From positions 1,424,111 to 1,488,110 of the forward strand of contig WBVU01000010.1 of the NCBI GenBank assembly GCA_009192285.1: a stretch of 64,000 nt of DNA. The letters are read 5' to 3'. Positions 10,773-23,159 of the stretch are shown here, one piece after another. Below the pieces are notes generated by a model. It had not been told where the DNA came from, did no database searches, and was given only the letters and a program-made list of their open reading frames with translations. Origin of the DNA: Morchella semilibera (lineage: Eukaryota; Ascomycota; Pezizomycetes; Pezizales; Morchellaceae). Made by a program: the position numbers and the translations under genes. Position 1 is the first letter of the stretch, and every line of letters begins with the position of its first letter.

Positions 10773-13524
10773 CTATGCCTTCCTCTTTCCCGAATCAATC
10801 GGATTCTGTCTTACTGACCACTCCAGGACTGTCTCGTAACATAGTACAAACTGTCTCAAACTTTGTACCATAGACAGTCTTTGGTCTCTAAAATCTGCAA
10901 CTGCCTTGGAAATCAAGTCCTCGTCATCTTTCAATAACCAATCTCCATTTTTCTCCTCGGAGTCGCTGAGTCCTAGTCTCCCCATCCTCCCATGACCTTC
11001 TCCGTCAGAGCAGGAATCCCCCCCATCACGTAGCAGTCGTTTTTGTTTCAAACGTTGGCTCTGTAGCATGCTTATAACTGAATCTATCGCGCAAAAGGCA
11101 CCTGTCCGCCCGCAACCAGCGCTGCAATGTACAAGGACAGGTCTACGTGTCGGTGAAGAGGAAGAGTCTGTGGACCCACTAGACCTGACCACGGCATCGG
11201 TATGTTCGATTAGCCCCAGAATATGAGCCGGGTGTGCTGGGGCTCCGAAATCTGGCCAAGAAGAATACTGAAGCTGAGTAATCTCACGCATTGGAGAGAA
11301 TGGATGTGACATGTGCTCAAGAGTGAACTTTCTGACGATGACGAAAGGAATATTCGAATCCAGAGATGGTGGTCCATTTGCATGGCTCTCAGTTGAGCGT
11401 CTTTTCGGGCTAGTCTTCAAATATGAAGGGTCAAGCGAAACACGAACTTCCGACAGCGATGCTAGCTTCAAAGGCCCATATTCTTTAGATCCCCAATATC
11501 TGTGACTCTTGACTTGCCCCCCCTCTTCTTCGGCAGTCAACATAACAATGACTCGAACATCTTGCTCCCAAACCATGCTCCAAAAGTCCTATATTCTATT
11601 AGAACAGCACCCAAAAAGTATATTGACTAGCCTTTGAACTCACCCTAAAAGTGGTGGGTAAGGGGGCTTGAGATGCAATGTATCTCTTCGAGCTATTCTT
11701 TGCTGATATATGACTTGCGTTGACATAATCACATTCCTGATCTGGGTAATCCTGTAACTTTACTCGGGCATGGTCATATGGCCAAATATTGTTATATCGA
11801 TTCTTGTTTCCTTTTTCCACACCGGCAAGAACATGTGGCTTCACAGCCGTTGACAAAGGAGAATCGTATACCACCGAAACGTTAAGAGCATCCTGCATTC
11901 GCCGTTGCTCTGCCTTTTCCAAACCCAAAAACTTATCCGCTATGATTTTCGAAGCATTCTCATCCAAGGCAATGTTTCTCAACCACGTCGGTAAAGAGTT
12001 GATAGTTTCTTTCCCCATATTCTGTGGCAGCGTTATTTGTATTTCGCCAACACCGCCAATCAGATCCATATTTTGGCGAATGTTTGAAAAAAATGGGTTC
12101 GCAACGGTTTGTTGGGATGTCGGCATAGGACAATATAGTGGAACACCCCCCCGAGCACCAGGAAACCTTCCGCTCAATGATAGACTCTTCGGGGAAGTTG
12201 CACCAATAAGTTGTGATTTATCAATTTTTTCGGGATGCTGTACGGAAAATTCGTTGAATCCACCTAAAAGGTGTTAACTATTTGCAATTCCTATTTCAGG
12301 ATTATCCACAAACCTTTTAAAATAAAGGCTTGCCCCTTCCAGCCTTCCCTGACAAACTTATTCAGCGTGTGTAAAGGCGCAGATGCCGCGGCATCCCTAT
12401 CATTCTGCGATTCACTGTCATATACAACGATATATTTCATGTCCTTCCATCTTGCAAATCTTTCTTTATCCTCTTCTTTTGCAAAAGTCTCGGATAGCTT
12501 GGTGACATTGAAGGATTGTCGTTTCAACAATGTAGTAGGGATGCAGAGGTTCACGGCCTTTGTAATTCGTGATTCTGCAAAAGCCTTGTACGCCCGGACG
12601 TCCAACAATAGCAAACTTGAAGTTTTCTTCTCTAGTAGGTCTGAAAGTGCTGAGGATGTTACAAATGGAGGCTGCCCCTCATTTGTAGGGTTTGGTAGGG
12701 CTGCTGACCATCCGTTTCGTTGCAGGACAGCGTCGGGGAGTGTCGGTGATAAGCTGGGAGGTTGGGGGCTTGAAGGTGCCGATAATCGGGAGAGACTGCT
12801 ATCACTTGGTCGTGTAAAAGCACTCAAACCCCCCCCAAACGATACCGGAGATACCACATGGATTCCATTGAAGATACTTGGTCTCGTTGATGAGTTGGCA
12901 TTATGGCCCAGCCCATTCAAAATGCTGAACGGGTCGTTATCGATCCTGCTGACATCGGGAGTAGGGGGAACATTAAGAGGATGGACATAAGATCCAGGTG
13001 CTAGAGGTGAGAAACTACTCCTGTCGTCGAAGTGGCCACTAGAGGCATAATCAGCGTCGTTGACATGTGGCATACTGTTTGTCCGATTGAGCTGAAGATT
13101 CATGGCTATCGCCTCTGACTGTCTTTGGAATAACGCGGATACATTGTCAAGCTGGACTGGACGAGGTGATCGCGCTGCTGTTGACCTAACAGATGAGCCA
13201 GAAGAAGACCAATTATTCTTTGCATTAGGTTGGTTGTCGGTGGAATCTATCACCAGTCCGAAATATCCACCACCTCCACCCGAACTTGGAGTGTTATGGT
13301 TCTGTGTCTGTGACTTGGTAAGTTTTGGTCTAGTACGTAAAGGGATGCCGGGGGGGGGGGGGGTGTACTGATGCTGGAACCGGTGCTGCCGCTGGATGCG
13401 ATGTTGGTTGTACAGGAGTGGGCACAGGGTGTTGCGGACGAATATGAGATTGGGCGCTATTGGTATTATTGATGGAGAACTCGAGCGACGAACGTGGTGA
13501 CGGCCGAGAAGTGGTGACAGACAT
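10773..13524 (-). CDS. Rhodanese-domain protein tyrosine phosphatase (Pyp1/Pyp2-like)
   Basis: Predicted classical PTP that by family homology would dephosphorylate a stress MAP kinase (fission yeast Pyp1/Pyp2 act on Sty1). Exons on the minus strand are 13524-12314, 12263-11644 and 11588-10773; introns of 50 and 55 nt keep frame. The N-terminal third is disordered Ser/Pro/Asn-rich. A rhodanese module follows (LLLLDVRAYKAFAESRI, then ILKGGFNEFS across intron 1) whose usual catalytic Cys position reads VVYDSES, so it is probably a non-catalytic docking domain. The PTP domain has KNRYNNIWPYDHARV, the WPD loop SWPDFGAPAHP, the P-loop HCSAGCGRTG and the Q-loop VQSLRQFVLCYE. The ATG at 13524 is out of frame with the rest by one base because of a 14-G run at 13350-13363. 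A 13-G run would give a continuous 881-codon frame. The in-frame extension to 13547 starts at TTG, not ATG. Confidence 0.9.
13350..13363. repeat. 14-G homopolymer inside the phosphatase coding sequence
   Basis: This run reads as a Pro stretch on the minus strand. Its length sets whether the only plausible ATG (13522-13524) is in frame with the conserved domains. It is a likely assembly or sequencing length error, or a slippage-prone site. Confidence 0.85.
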
Positions 13525-16500
13525 TTGCGGAGTGCTTGGTTGCCCAATATCCGTTTCGATCTTTTTTTGATCCAGCTGGGTAAATTTTACTTTTAATCTA
13601 TGGGAAGGATTGAATGTAATTCTAGCGAGATACTTGCGAAGGATATTTGCAAGAGAGAGGGGGGGGGGGGTGCCTTCCTTTTAGGGGGGAGAGGAAGATA
13701 TGACGACAGATGGCGGCGAAGGCGGGCAGGGCAGGGCAGGATGACGGCGGAAGGCAGGACGTGCGTTAGGTAGTGTCAGAGAACCCTTAAGTTGTGCCTA
13801 ATGCGCGCTCATGATCACGGGATATCACAGGGAATTTGAAATAGAAGGGGAAGAAAGAAGTTGGGAGTGGCGTTTGGGATCCGGTTTTTCTGACCGGCTT
13901 CCAGAAAATTGATTATGTGGCGCAACAATCTCAGGAACAATTGTTTCCCTTGCTTTCCAAATTTCCCTTTCCCGTCCCTTTCGATCTCGTTCGTATGATA
14001 TCCTTCGAGATTCCTTTTTACCGCTCTCACGCCGATAGATTGCCAGATAGTCCTCCCAACGTCACCAGTGCACAAGTTTTCTATTAATTTTTCTTGTGGA
14101 AAGAATCAATTGCGTGACGTCGTCGTCGTCGCCCAATTCCCCCCTGTTCTGCTTATCGTTATTCTCCTTTTCCTTCTCCTTACTTCCCTTTTCTTTCTCT
14201 GTAGGTGAGATATACACCAGTTGGGTTGGGAATGGCAGCAGAGGGACAATGGCGACGGCGGTGGAGGTCAAGGATAGGTAAATGGGGCCTTGAATGATAC
14301 CTAAATCTAGGTACAGGCGGCGGATAAGGGCCCACGTAGTGGATAAGAGAGGTGGGGGGGGAGGGGGGGGGAGGGGTGAAGGGAGGCGGCCGAGAAAAGG
14401 GTCCTATTTCAACTATTTCAACAATGGGCGGGCAGGAAGGGGATTTTGAGGGTTCTATTAAAGGTTGATCAACCACCTCTACTGGCAACCTCAGTGGAGA
14501 GGGGATCAAGTACAGGGCAGGTCAAGTAGGGCCTAGATCGTTTCCCTTTTTAATTTTGTTCCTTTATCCCTGGCCCTGCCCTGTACGAGTACATGTATCT
14601 TGGTGGAGTTTTCTTCTTTTTCATTATATTTTATTCTTGTGGTGGTGTGGAGCGGGGAATTACCGCCGTGGAGGAGGGAGTGGATGGATGCAGGGAGCCA
14701 AGCAAGTAGCCAAGCAGGGCAGCATGGGAGTGCAGGATTCTTCTAAACCACCCAGCAAATTGCCACTCCCTTAAAACTACTAGGTATGAAGGGACAACGA
14801 CAGGTACCACCTACAGCCCTAGGTACATGTACTCACACTCGCATGTCAAGACAAAAAAAAAAAACAGGCCCAGGATGCGCAGTGTATTCTACATGGTACG
14901 CTAAGTCAGGCAGGTAGCGAGCAGACATTGCCTTACTCTCTAAGCACGTGCATACTCTACATCCTCAGCAGACGCCTCTGCTTAATTTAAATTGCTTGCT
15001 TTAATTGTATGCTATTATGCTGTGCCTGTATGTTGTGCTCTACCAACATGCTAGCATCTCTACCTACAATCATTAACATCTACCCAAGAGAAAGTCTCTT
15101 CTCTAGAAGGTTGGAGCAAGGAACAAGCCTTATCTCAACCCTATTTACCTCGATTCCTATCCAATTTCCGACTTTTTACCTACTTAACCTCTCTACTTTG
15201 CAGTTTTTACCTCGAGCTCACTAAGGCCTATATATGATCCTACCTATGATATACCTCTACATTCGATTTATCATCTATGGCTCTGCTGTTGTTCTTGGCA
15301 AACACGCCCGCAAGCCATGCTTGAAAAAAAAAAAAAAATGTCCGCTGTGCCCAGTCGCGTGGCTGTTGCCGGTCGGTGAGAGCTAAAACAGTCCACCGAT
15401 GACGCTATTCGGGTCTCAGTCGCTCAAAGTTATCGTAAAAGTAAGACCTGTGAACCCCCTGAACCCCAGGTTCATCGTCATCGTGTTACGGAACACACAC
15501 AAGTCAATCTTAAACGCAAATAGTTACATTACCTGGAATCAGGAAACGGTCGATCGGAACATCTATCTAACCGTAGATACTCTTTGGGGAGAAACAGCTC
15601 CCCATGGTTGGAATTCTCTAGTAATTCCTCTTTTTAGAATCAAAATAGAAACATGACTCCCTGGCAGACGTGTCTCGAAATAAGGCGACAAGGAAGAGGA
15701 CAACTCCTTCCCCTTTTTAGGCCTGGGCCACTTCTTACAAGGTTTCCAAGAAGCCTCCCAAAGTCCAGGCCAACGGGATCGTCACTGCGACCACGCATTT
15801 TACGACAAAAAGCAAAAAAAATGTTCTGCTTGGCTTGGAATAACCGAAGATCCAAGCCGGAAAGGGTTCCAAAAAACCATCTGCCAAGACACATGCCATG
15901 CCAGTTCAACAACCACCTTCAACAATTTTATGGGGATCATTGATATTACTGTGGATGGCATTGTTAACTTCTCGACGTTCCTATGATCATTGTTTTTGGA
16001 AATCCTGCATGCTCTTTGCTTACATATACTTCAAGGAGTAAAAAAGCAAACATGTTTTATTACTTTGACATCATCCGCCACCGTCATTGTCAAGGACAAC
16101 GCCTGTCAAATACAGCTATGTAGTAAGCTAAATGGCACCAACATTCTGATGGTGGTTTGGCTCTCGTAATCTAATTGTTGAATTCGAGATGTGCGAGGAT
16201 TAAGAGTAATTCTAGGCATATAGCTAGCGCCATACGACTGCAATGGCGGAACCTGAAACTGACTGCTGCAATGGCAGACGATTCCGACTGGACATAGACC
16301 TTCAGATCTCCCCGCCTTGCCCGCACCTGGCTTCCGGTTGCGAGAACCAAATTAAATCATGAATGCGGCTCCTATCAGGTGAACAATCAGACACATTCCG
16401 TTGCATTTTCCCGCACCATGGGAAAGTATGACCAGAGCGTTTCGCATGAGTCATGGAGAGCAAAAAAAAACTACACCGCCCTAAACCAAGTGCTAGCCAA

Positions 16501-19430
16501 GGACGGGTTTTCATCGACGATCAACAAGATGTTTAAAACCTAAGTATCAATTTGAACTAAGGGTAATTGTTTGGATCGAAATTCCCTATAAGTATCAGGG
16601 GCAAAGCCCTAGCACGACCAGCTGCCGGAAAAAAATTATACTCTATGATTTCAAGTTAACTAGACTAGTGAGCACTTTACTTTAGGTGCATATATTAAAT
16701 ACCAGCCAATTAGAAGAGCGCATTTGATGGTTTGATCATGGGTTATCACTCGGTGCATTTTGACCCTAGAGGAAAATGATTGCTTAGTGCTCCATATGTT
16801 AAAAAGAATATCAGTGACACCGGAATATCTTTTAGAACTTAATGTCTAAACATTAACGGTCTTTCGATATTATATGTGCCTTGAAATCAGTATATGGAAG
16901 CGGGGATTTCATTCTTCGCCTTGCTAAAGGGCCCGCACTCCAACGTGCAGCGCATTATTTTCCCGTGTTTCTACTGGCTCAGTCGTTGAATGCTGCTTTA
17001 TCCTCATGTGCAGTAAGCCGAAGAAAGCTTGTTCTTTCTATAAAAAGAAGATGCCCGGTTATTAACTCATTCAAAGTAGACATAAACTCATTACCCTTCC
17101 GAACCCAACTTGGTCCGCATACCATTTAAATCAGGTGCACCATGCAAGATTTGCTTATATTGCTTATATGCAGACCCAGTTGTGTTCGGGAACGTTATGG
17201 AGTAACAAGTATGTATGTTTCCTGCAGTTCCAGGCGATACAGACACCCCAAAACCAGGGTATCGTGGGTATCATGGGTATCATTGAATTCATTCTTATTA
17301 TTAAATCAACTCAGTGTCAAAAGTCTGATAATCACAATAGATAACCCCACTAATTTATAGAAAGTCTTATAGATGACACACGGACCCTAGGGTGTGGATT
17401 TTGTTCCCAAACATTCGTTTTGCGCTTAGATCGACCATATACATACAAGGCTAAAGCTACAAGTTGTATCACAATAATCCTCGCAGGTGTTACAATATTT
17501 GCATAACTATATCGCAACTAAGGCTTGGGGTTACACTTTAGTGAGCAGCTCAGAGGATCCAAATGCGTCAGACGGTGAAATGGGCCTACAGAGAGAGCCT
17601 TTGAGGCCGCATCCAGAGGCCCCCCCCCGTGATACTGCCCGTATCATAGAACCACAGTTACATACATAAGTGTTTGGTGGGTGCACAAATATAAATATAT
17701 GCAGGCACCGAGATATATTACAGGGCAAGACCATGGTCTAATAAATCCAAGGGTAGGCATCCTGGAATTGAACGCGAGGGGTCTTGCGCGTGACAGTTCG
17801 AAGATCAGGGTCTGAACACACTCGCTACATGTGGGTGAGGGACGGAGGATTCCAATACATACAGTAGAGTTACACTCTTACATGTTGCGGGGAAGTGAAG
17901 CTCGGGGGACAAAAAGGAACAGAAGAAAGGAAGAACTGAACATACCGAGCGGCGTCCGCGACTGCCGCATGGTGACGCGATATGAAACTGATAAGAAAAG
18001 AAGGTTTTATTTTTCTGAGGGTAGAGTAGGTACAGTACATGTATGTAAGTACATGTAGCTAGCAAACTAGCGGGCCCCAAAGTAGTTGCAAGCCTGTCGG
18101 AATGTTCATCCGGATATATCTGGTGGGGATTTATTTTTATTTCAATTTTTAACTCTGATAGGTAGCACTCTTTTTTTTCTTCTTTTCCCTCCCTGGTCAT
18201 TCAAATCGGTTGCATGTTACTTGGGCTGAACATGAGGACGACGGAGGGGGCTGGAGGGCTATGTACATGTAGGTACTTTCTTTCTTTCGTTCCCGCCCCG
18301 CCTTTCTCACTCTCGCCCTCTCTACTGCGGACCGTGCCGGGTAGAACTAGACAGCTGTATCCCGCGTGCGGGGGGTTACGGGTACCAACCGGTGTCTGAT
18401 ATTGGTGGTCTGGACAACTGGCATTACATGACGACGACGACAGCAACTAATACGCCGACGCAAAAGAAATTAAAAGAATCACCCTCCCAGTTAGCCCGCC
18501 TCTCGATCAATGCTTTATCATACCGAAAAAAAAAAAAAAAACAGCTTCTTTCTCCACCTATCGTTTCTTTTGATTTACATTATAATCACTAAAGGCTAGA
18601 AACGACAACCCCTCCGACAAATGCTTCATCCATGATCAATTAAAAGGGTAAATGCCAGTGCAGTTCCCAGATACTTATCGCTGATCATGCTTGACGAAAT
18701 CGCAATTATCAAAGGCCGCCAGAAAACCATGGAAGAAGAAGAAAAAAAGGTCAATATACGAATGCGCACGCACAATTACATGTGCCTACTACTATTAAGG
18801 GCAAATAAGGCCGTCAGATAAGTAAATACCTACATCTAAGTGTATGGTTTGCATCGAGGCTACGCTGCCTACATACTTTCTCTACTATACACGTGGAGAT
18901 TGTTTGCATAAGGGTACATGTAGCTAGAGTACAGCTAGAGACAGACACATACAGCTTGTCCCACCAGTATGAACCAGTCGGCCAACACCTAACGACGTTG
19001 CACTGCCTAAGAAACAAAAAACAAAAAGTCTTCAAACGAAACGTGTATCCAGAGGATTAAACGGCCACCGTTCTTTTCCCCCCCCCCCAAACAACAAGTA
19101 CAATCGACAACGGTAAAAGATTCGCAATCAGCACTTTATTCAGCTTCGATCCTTCCTGTCGCCATCGGCGCTCCCTCTAGCTGTATGTACGCACAATAGA
19201 GGGACGCCTTAATGCGCACCTAAGATGCGATAACTGATAGTTCTATCCAGCGCTGGCTTCGCGGGCTATAAGATTAAGACTAGAATAAGATAGGAGGGAC
19301 CCCTTTGTTGATTCCAAAGACATTCCTTATTACTAGCTGTGGATTCAGGGCCGAGGACAAAGAAAATAATACTTTATATATAATAACACCCCTCAGGTAT
19401 ACTCTAAAGTCCAAAAAAAAGAAAAGAAAA
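13525..19430. other. Long gene-poor spacer
   Basis: The first kilobase is the phosphatase promoter/5' UTR zone, with G-rich tracts at 13656-13670 and 14351-14373 that could form quadruplexes. Beyond that I see no frame with recognisable motifs or intron structure. It holds A/T homopolymers, six TACATGTA octamers (14590, 14824, 18036, 18050, 18264, 18915) and scattered C/T-rich runs. No tRNA or rRNA was recognised by eye. Confidence 0.5.
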
Positions 19431-19640
19431 ATGTCTTCCTCCGCCTCCTCCTCCTCTCTCCAGCTGATACTTCTGAACATCCTCGTCCTCTCTTACATTT
19501 CTACCTTCTGCGCCGACTCGGTATTGGCCAGGATCGTCAATGCGTGGATCCTCCTCTCCAGCATTTTGGCCTTCCTGGTATCGTATCCGTCGTATTTTTC
19601 GCCCAGCACTTGCTTTAGAGGTCTTACCACCGGGTTATGA
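19431..19640 (+). CDS. Possible small membrane protein, unrecognised
   Basis: A 69-codon ATG frame preceded by an A-rich leader. It starts with a Ser-rich stretch, then two hydrophobic blocks (LQLILLNILVLSYISTF and IVNAWILLSSILAFLV) that could be a signal anchor and one transmembrane helix, with a polar Ser/Tyr/Thr tail. No family is recognised. The leucine content and CT-rich DNA could equally produce such a frame by chance, so this is a weak call. Confidence 0.25.
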   Translation: MSSSASSSSLQLILLNILVLSYISTFCADSVLARIVNAWILLSSILAFLVSYPSYFSPSTCFRGLTTGL

Positions 19641-20935
19641 AGTGTCTTCTCAGTAGGTGGATATACTTGATCTGATATCGGAGCTTGCGACTAACAGGGC
19701 GAGAAGGCAGCGCCTTGGATTGTAAATAATGATAGACAAAGAAGATATACCTACGGCGCCTCTTTGATCGGGGCTTTTCTTTGCTTGACGCTAAGGATGG
19801 GGTCGTCCTGATGATACAGAGCGGGGTTTGGCCGTGAGCCAAGTCAAAAAAAACCCGAGTGACTGTCTATGAGCCTGGCTGGCTGGCTGGCTGGCTGGAG
19901 TGACCCGGGGTTTCCGGTTTGGGATTACAGTTGTAGATGTACATTGTACTTAGCTATAGATAAGGGCGCTACGGGTGTCCTTTTCCTTTTCCTTCCTTTT
20001 TTTTGACGAAATCTTGCATGCTGTACTTTAGAGTATAATAATATGACGAGTATGGTATTATGCTATCTTCGATGTGATCGTAAGGGGATAGTAGAGCGAT
20101 GATTTATTATCGATGTGCTTCTTCAATATTTTTTTCCCTCCTCCAATTGGTGGCTAAGATAATCAGTTAAGACTTTGGTTGGTAGAATCGGCTAATGATT
20201 ATACATAGATGTAGATAAGGGCATTATACTTTGCCCCCTCTTTCTTTAGCATAAGATCCTAGGCGTAATAAATCATAGTAAGGTGAGATATATTGCAGTA
20301 TGTGGTCTACGGAGGAGTGGAATGGTAATCGAAGTAGAAACATCATGACATGTGTAAATACCTTGCCATAGTCAGATCACACACATGCTGCACTGCATTG
20401 CAGATCTTTGACCGTTGAACTGTGAGTGGCAAATTCAAAAGCCAAAAGGTAGCAAATCGATCGAAAAATAAATGCCTGTAGATATTGCTAGCTGGATAAT
20501 TAAAGGCCGCCGGTTTGGAATTGTAGATAATTTGTTGGTATGTAATAGTTTCCTTGGTCTGCTGCTGCACGAATCAAAAAAAAATCCTGCTTATGCCGTG
20601 CATTAATTTAAATATTCTAATCGTGGAGAAAATAGCAGGTTAAGTACATGTATGTACACATAACCTACCCTACAGGTGCCGGCGGATATCCCATCCAGAT
20701 TATGATGTACCTGTGTTGATCAGAGAAAGGTACCTACGTTGGCTGCGCTTAGCCAACCATCTACATAGTATAGATTTTGTAGCATCCCGATGCTCGAGTC
20801 AACGCTCGTGGGAAGTTGATCGGACTTAAAGGCTATAGCAAATTAAGGAAGGTACGCACGTACGTAAGTCGATTAAAATCGAGGATCTACACGGCGGCGT
20901 ATGCACGTAAATAATTGGTATATATACTCATGCAT

Positions 20936-20998
20936 TTAATTAAGTCCTGAGAATTCTTGGTAGCAACGGGCTCACAAAATTTCTCAGGACTTGATTAA
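20936..20998. repeat. Inverted repeat, 18-bp arms with one mismatch
   Basis: TTAATTAAGTCCTGAGAA at 20936-20953 pairs with TTCTCAGGACTTGATTAA at 20981-20998; the single mismatch is a transition. The loop is 27 nt. It could be a hairpin or the termini of a very small inverted-repeat insertion. No gene abuts it. Confidence 0.75.
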
Positions 20999-21338
20999 CG
21001 CGCAAGTATATAATTACATCAAGTATATATGGTACGTTTTAAGGAACATGCGTGGAAACGCACACACACATGTTCTGTTTCGGTTTTCCTAGTATGATAA
21101 TAGTAATCAATAACTTGTATAGAAATATTTATCTCTGAGGAAATATTATAATTAATCACCACGTAAGGAGGCGCCGTGGGGCCGCTAGCTGGCTGATAAG
21201 GCGCGCGGTCAAGAACCACAGGTTAGTATCAAATATTTTGGTCAGGGGTCTTACGATCTATGTGTTACACTCCCTTCTAAATAGAGTACTAGAAATCAGG
21301 AGAGAAGTCTAGAAGTTAACTAGAAAGATCGGTGATCG

Positions 21339-21341
<3 letters not shown>

Positions 21342-21379
<38 letters not shown>

Positions 21380-21426
21380 TCTTTTACCTTTCTTTATATT
21401 TTATTTTATTTTATTTTATTTATTAT
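21342..21426. repeat. 32-T run followed by TTTTA repeats
   Basis: A perfect run of 32 T (21342-21373) is followed by pyrimidine-rich sequence and several TTTTA units to about 21426. Read on the minus strand this is an A-rich tail, as left by target-primed insertion of a LINE- or SINE-like element, but I see no element body that I can identify next to it. Confidence 0.7.
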
Positions 21427-23135
21427 ACAGAACCCATCAGGTCAAGCTTACAAGTATCATTTTATCCTAGCCCCCGTAATTAGAAGAATTTTCGGGAGTA
21501 AATCTCCTACCCGCCTGCCCGTGAGGGATAGGTAATCGAATCCGGCCGCAACTGCGATCAGTCGCACTCGGTTTAGGCCTCAACCTAGAGGAGAGTAAGA
21601 GTACGAGAACAAGCGAGAGAATCAGTTACTCGGTTAAAACTCCCCAAACTAAACTGGACCCTGAGCCTAGAGTGCATATGTGCCTTGGGTAAATTCGATC
21701 CGGCGGTCTGGAATCTCTAGGATGAGTGAGTGCTGGGCTTGTTTCGGTTCATCTGACATCCCCAAGATTTCAAGGTTCCCGGCTCGGCATTTGGGAATGT
21801 ATTATGCCCACTGCCGGTGCTTTACAAAGATCAGAATACTAACAGCTCTTTCGTATGTGGGCTGTACCTACTATATAGCTACAATACCGGTACTGTATAG
21901 CTATTCGTATTGCATAGAAATGCACAAAACCGTTTAGTAGGGTGAAGAGACAGCGAATCGATATGTAGTGAGAACGTTGTTGGCCCTTAGTCATACAACG
22001 GTGGAAGAAAAATAGAGTTTGAGGAAACACTTTGGCTCCCGTCGTCGATAACTAGCTCCTTCTATTGTGACTACACGCTGGTCCATCAGTGCACCGCCAG
22101 TATCAAGTGTAATAGACCTTTGGAACTGTGGAATCAATTCTGGGGACACTTAATCTCAGTCTCCAAACCGGCCCGTGTCTTTGACACACTACGGTTTCAG
22201 GGTCAACAAGATCGAGATATCTCAATAGGACCGGATGTTTATTCCAGCGGTATCCTGAGGATTTGTGCTCTGGGGGCTTTTCAGAAAAGCAAAATATTAA
22301 CGCCAGCTCGCATTACATCGTCCGTGACGTCAATGTAGGACCGGAAAGGGCTTTCAAGTTGGAACATGGGCCCTTAACGTACCTCGGTATGATCTTTATT
22401 ACAGAAACAACCCTGCTAAAGGAATAAAATGGTCAATTTAAGAATGGTTAGTTCCCCCTATTTTCAGTTGGATAAAAGGATCTCTGCTCTAACTACGAGG
22501 GATATATATCATAGGGGTTAATGCAGTGGTGGTCGTTTATCCCTGCCGGAGACGCCGTGTCCAGGCAGAAGGCGGGAATCGACCAAGTCTCATATGGCGA
22601 ATTTTTATTTTATCTGCATCTAGTTTACCGCTGCATCCATCTGAATCATGAGTAAGCTGGGAAGCCCTTGCTAAGTGGATCATGGGGTGTTTAAGACGTG
22701 GGGGAAGGGTGAAAGAAGGAGTGGAAATTCGGAACTTATTGAGCTGACCATGCATATGGTAGGAGTTGATATCGGATAAAACATCGATTTGTTTGGCCAA
22801 TAGTCGGGTCGAGTGACATTTTATGAAAGAAAAAAAAACGGTTACCGACCATGTGTAATTGACGGCGGGAGGAGAAGGGGGTTCAGTTATATGCAAGCAG
22901 CCGGCTCATCGGATGAACGCAAGGCAACCAACAAGATGGGAGCATCAAGCAAACCCGGGATATAGGGATAAGTATCGGTACCTGTGCCTGGTGGGCCCTT
23001 ACGTCTATCTTGGGGTACTCTACATATGCAGTATCAAGGTTAAGATCGCATCTAGATATGCTAGTGTGATTAGTAGCACCATTGGTCAAGATATGAAATA
23101 TCCTCAAGTTGGCCAGTAATATTGGACGTGGAACG

Positions 23136-23159
23136 TATATATATATATATATATATATA
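23136..23159. repeat. TA dinucleotide microsatellite
   Basis: About twelve uninterrupted TA units. No gene is adjacent. Confidence 0.9.

Noticed and set aside
10326-10798. Overlapping minus frames beyond the phosphatase stop
   Set aside because: Hydrophobic Phe/Tyr-rich readings of AT-rich 3' UTR, with no motif.
12271-12990. 239-codon plus-strand frame
   Set aside because: It lies antisense to the phosphatase exon 1, whose rhodanese motifs are clear. No motifs are seen in this frame.
13525-13547. Upstream extension of the phosphatase domain frame to 13547
   Set aside because: The first codon is TTG and the reading lacks the Ser/Pro-rich composition that the ATG frame at 13524 shows.
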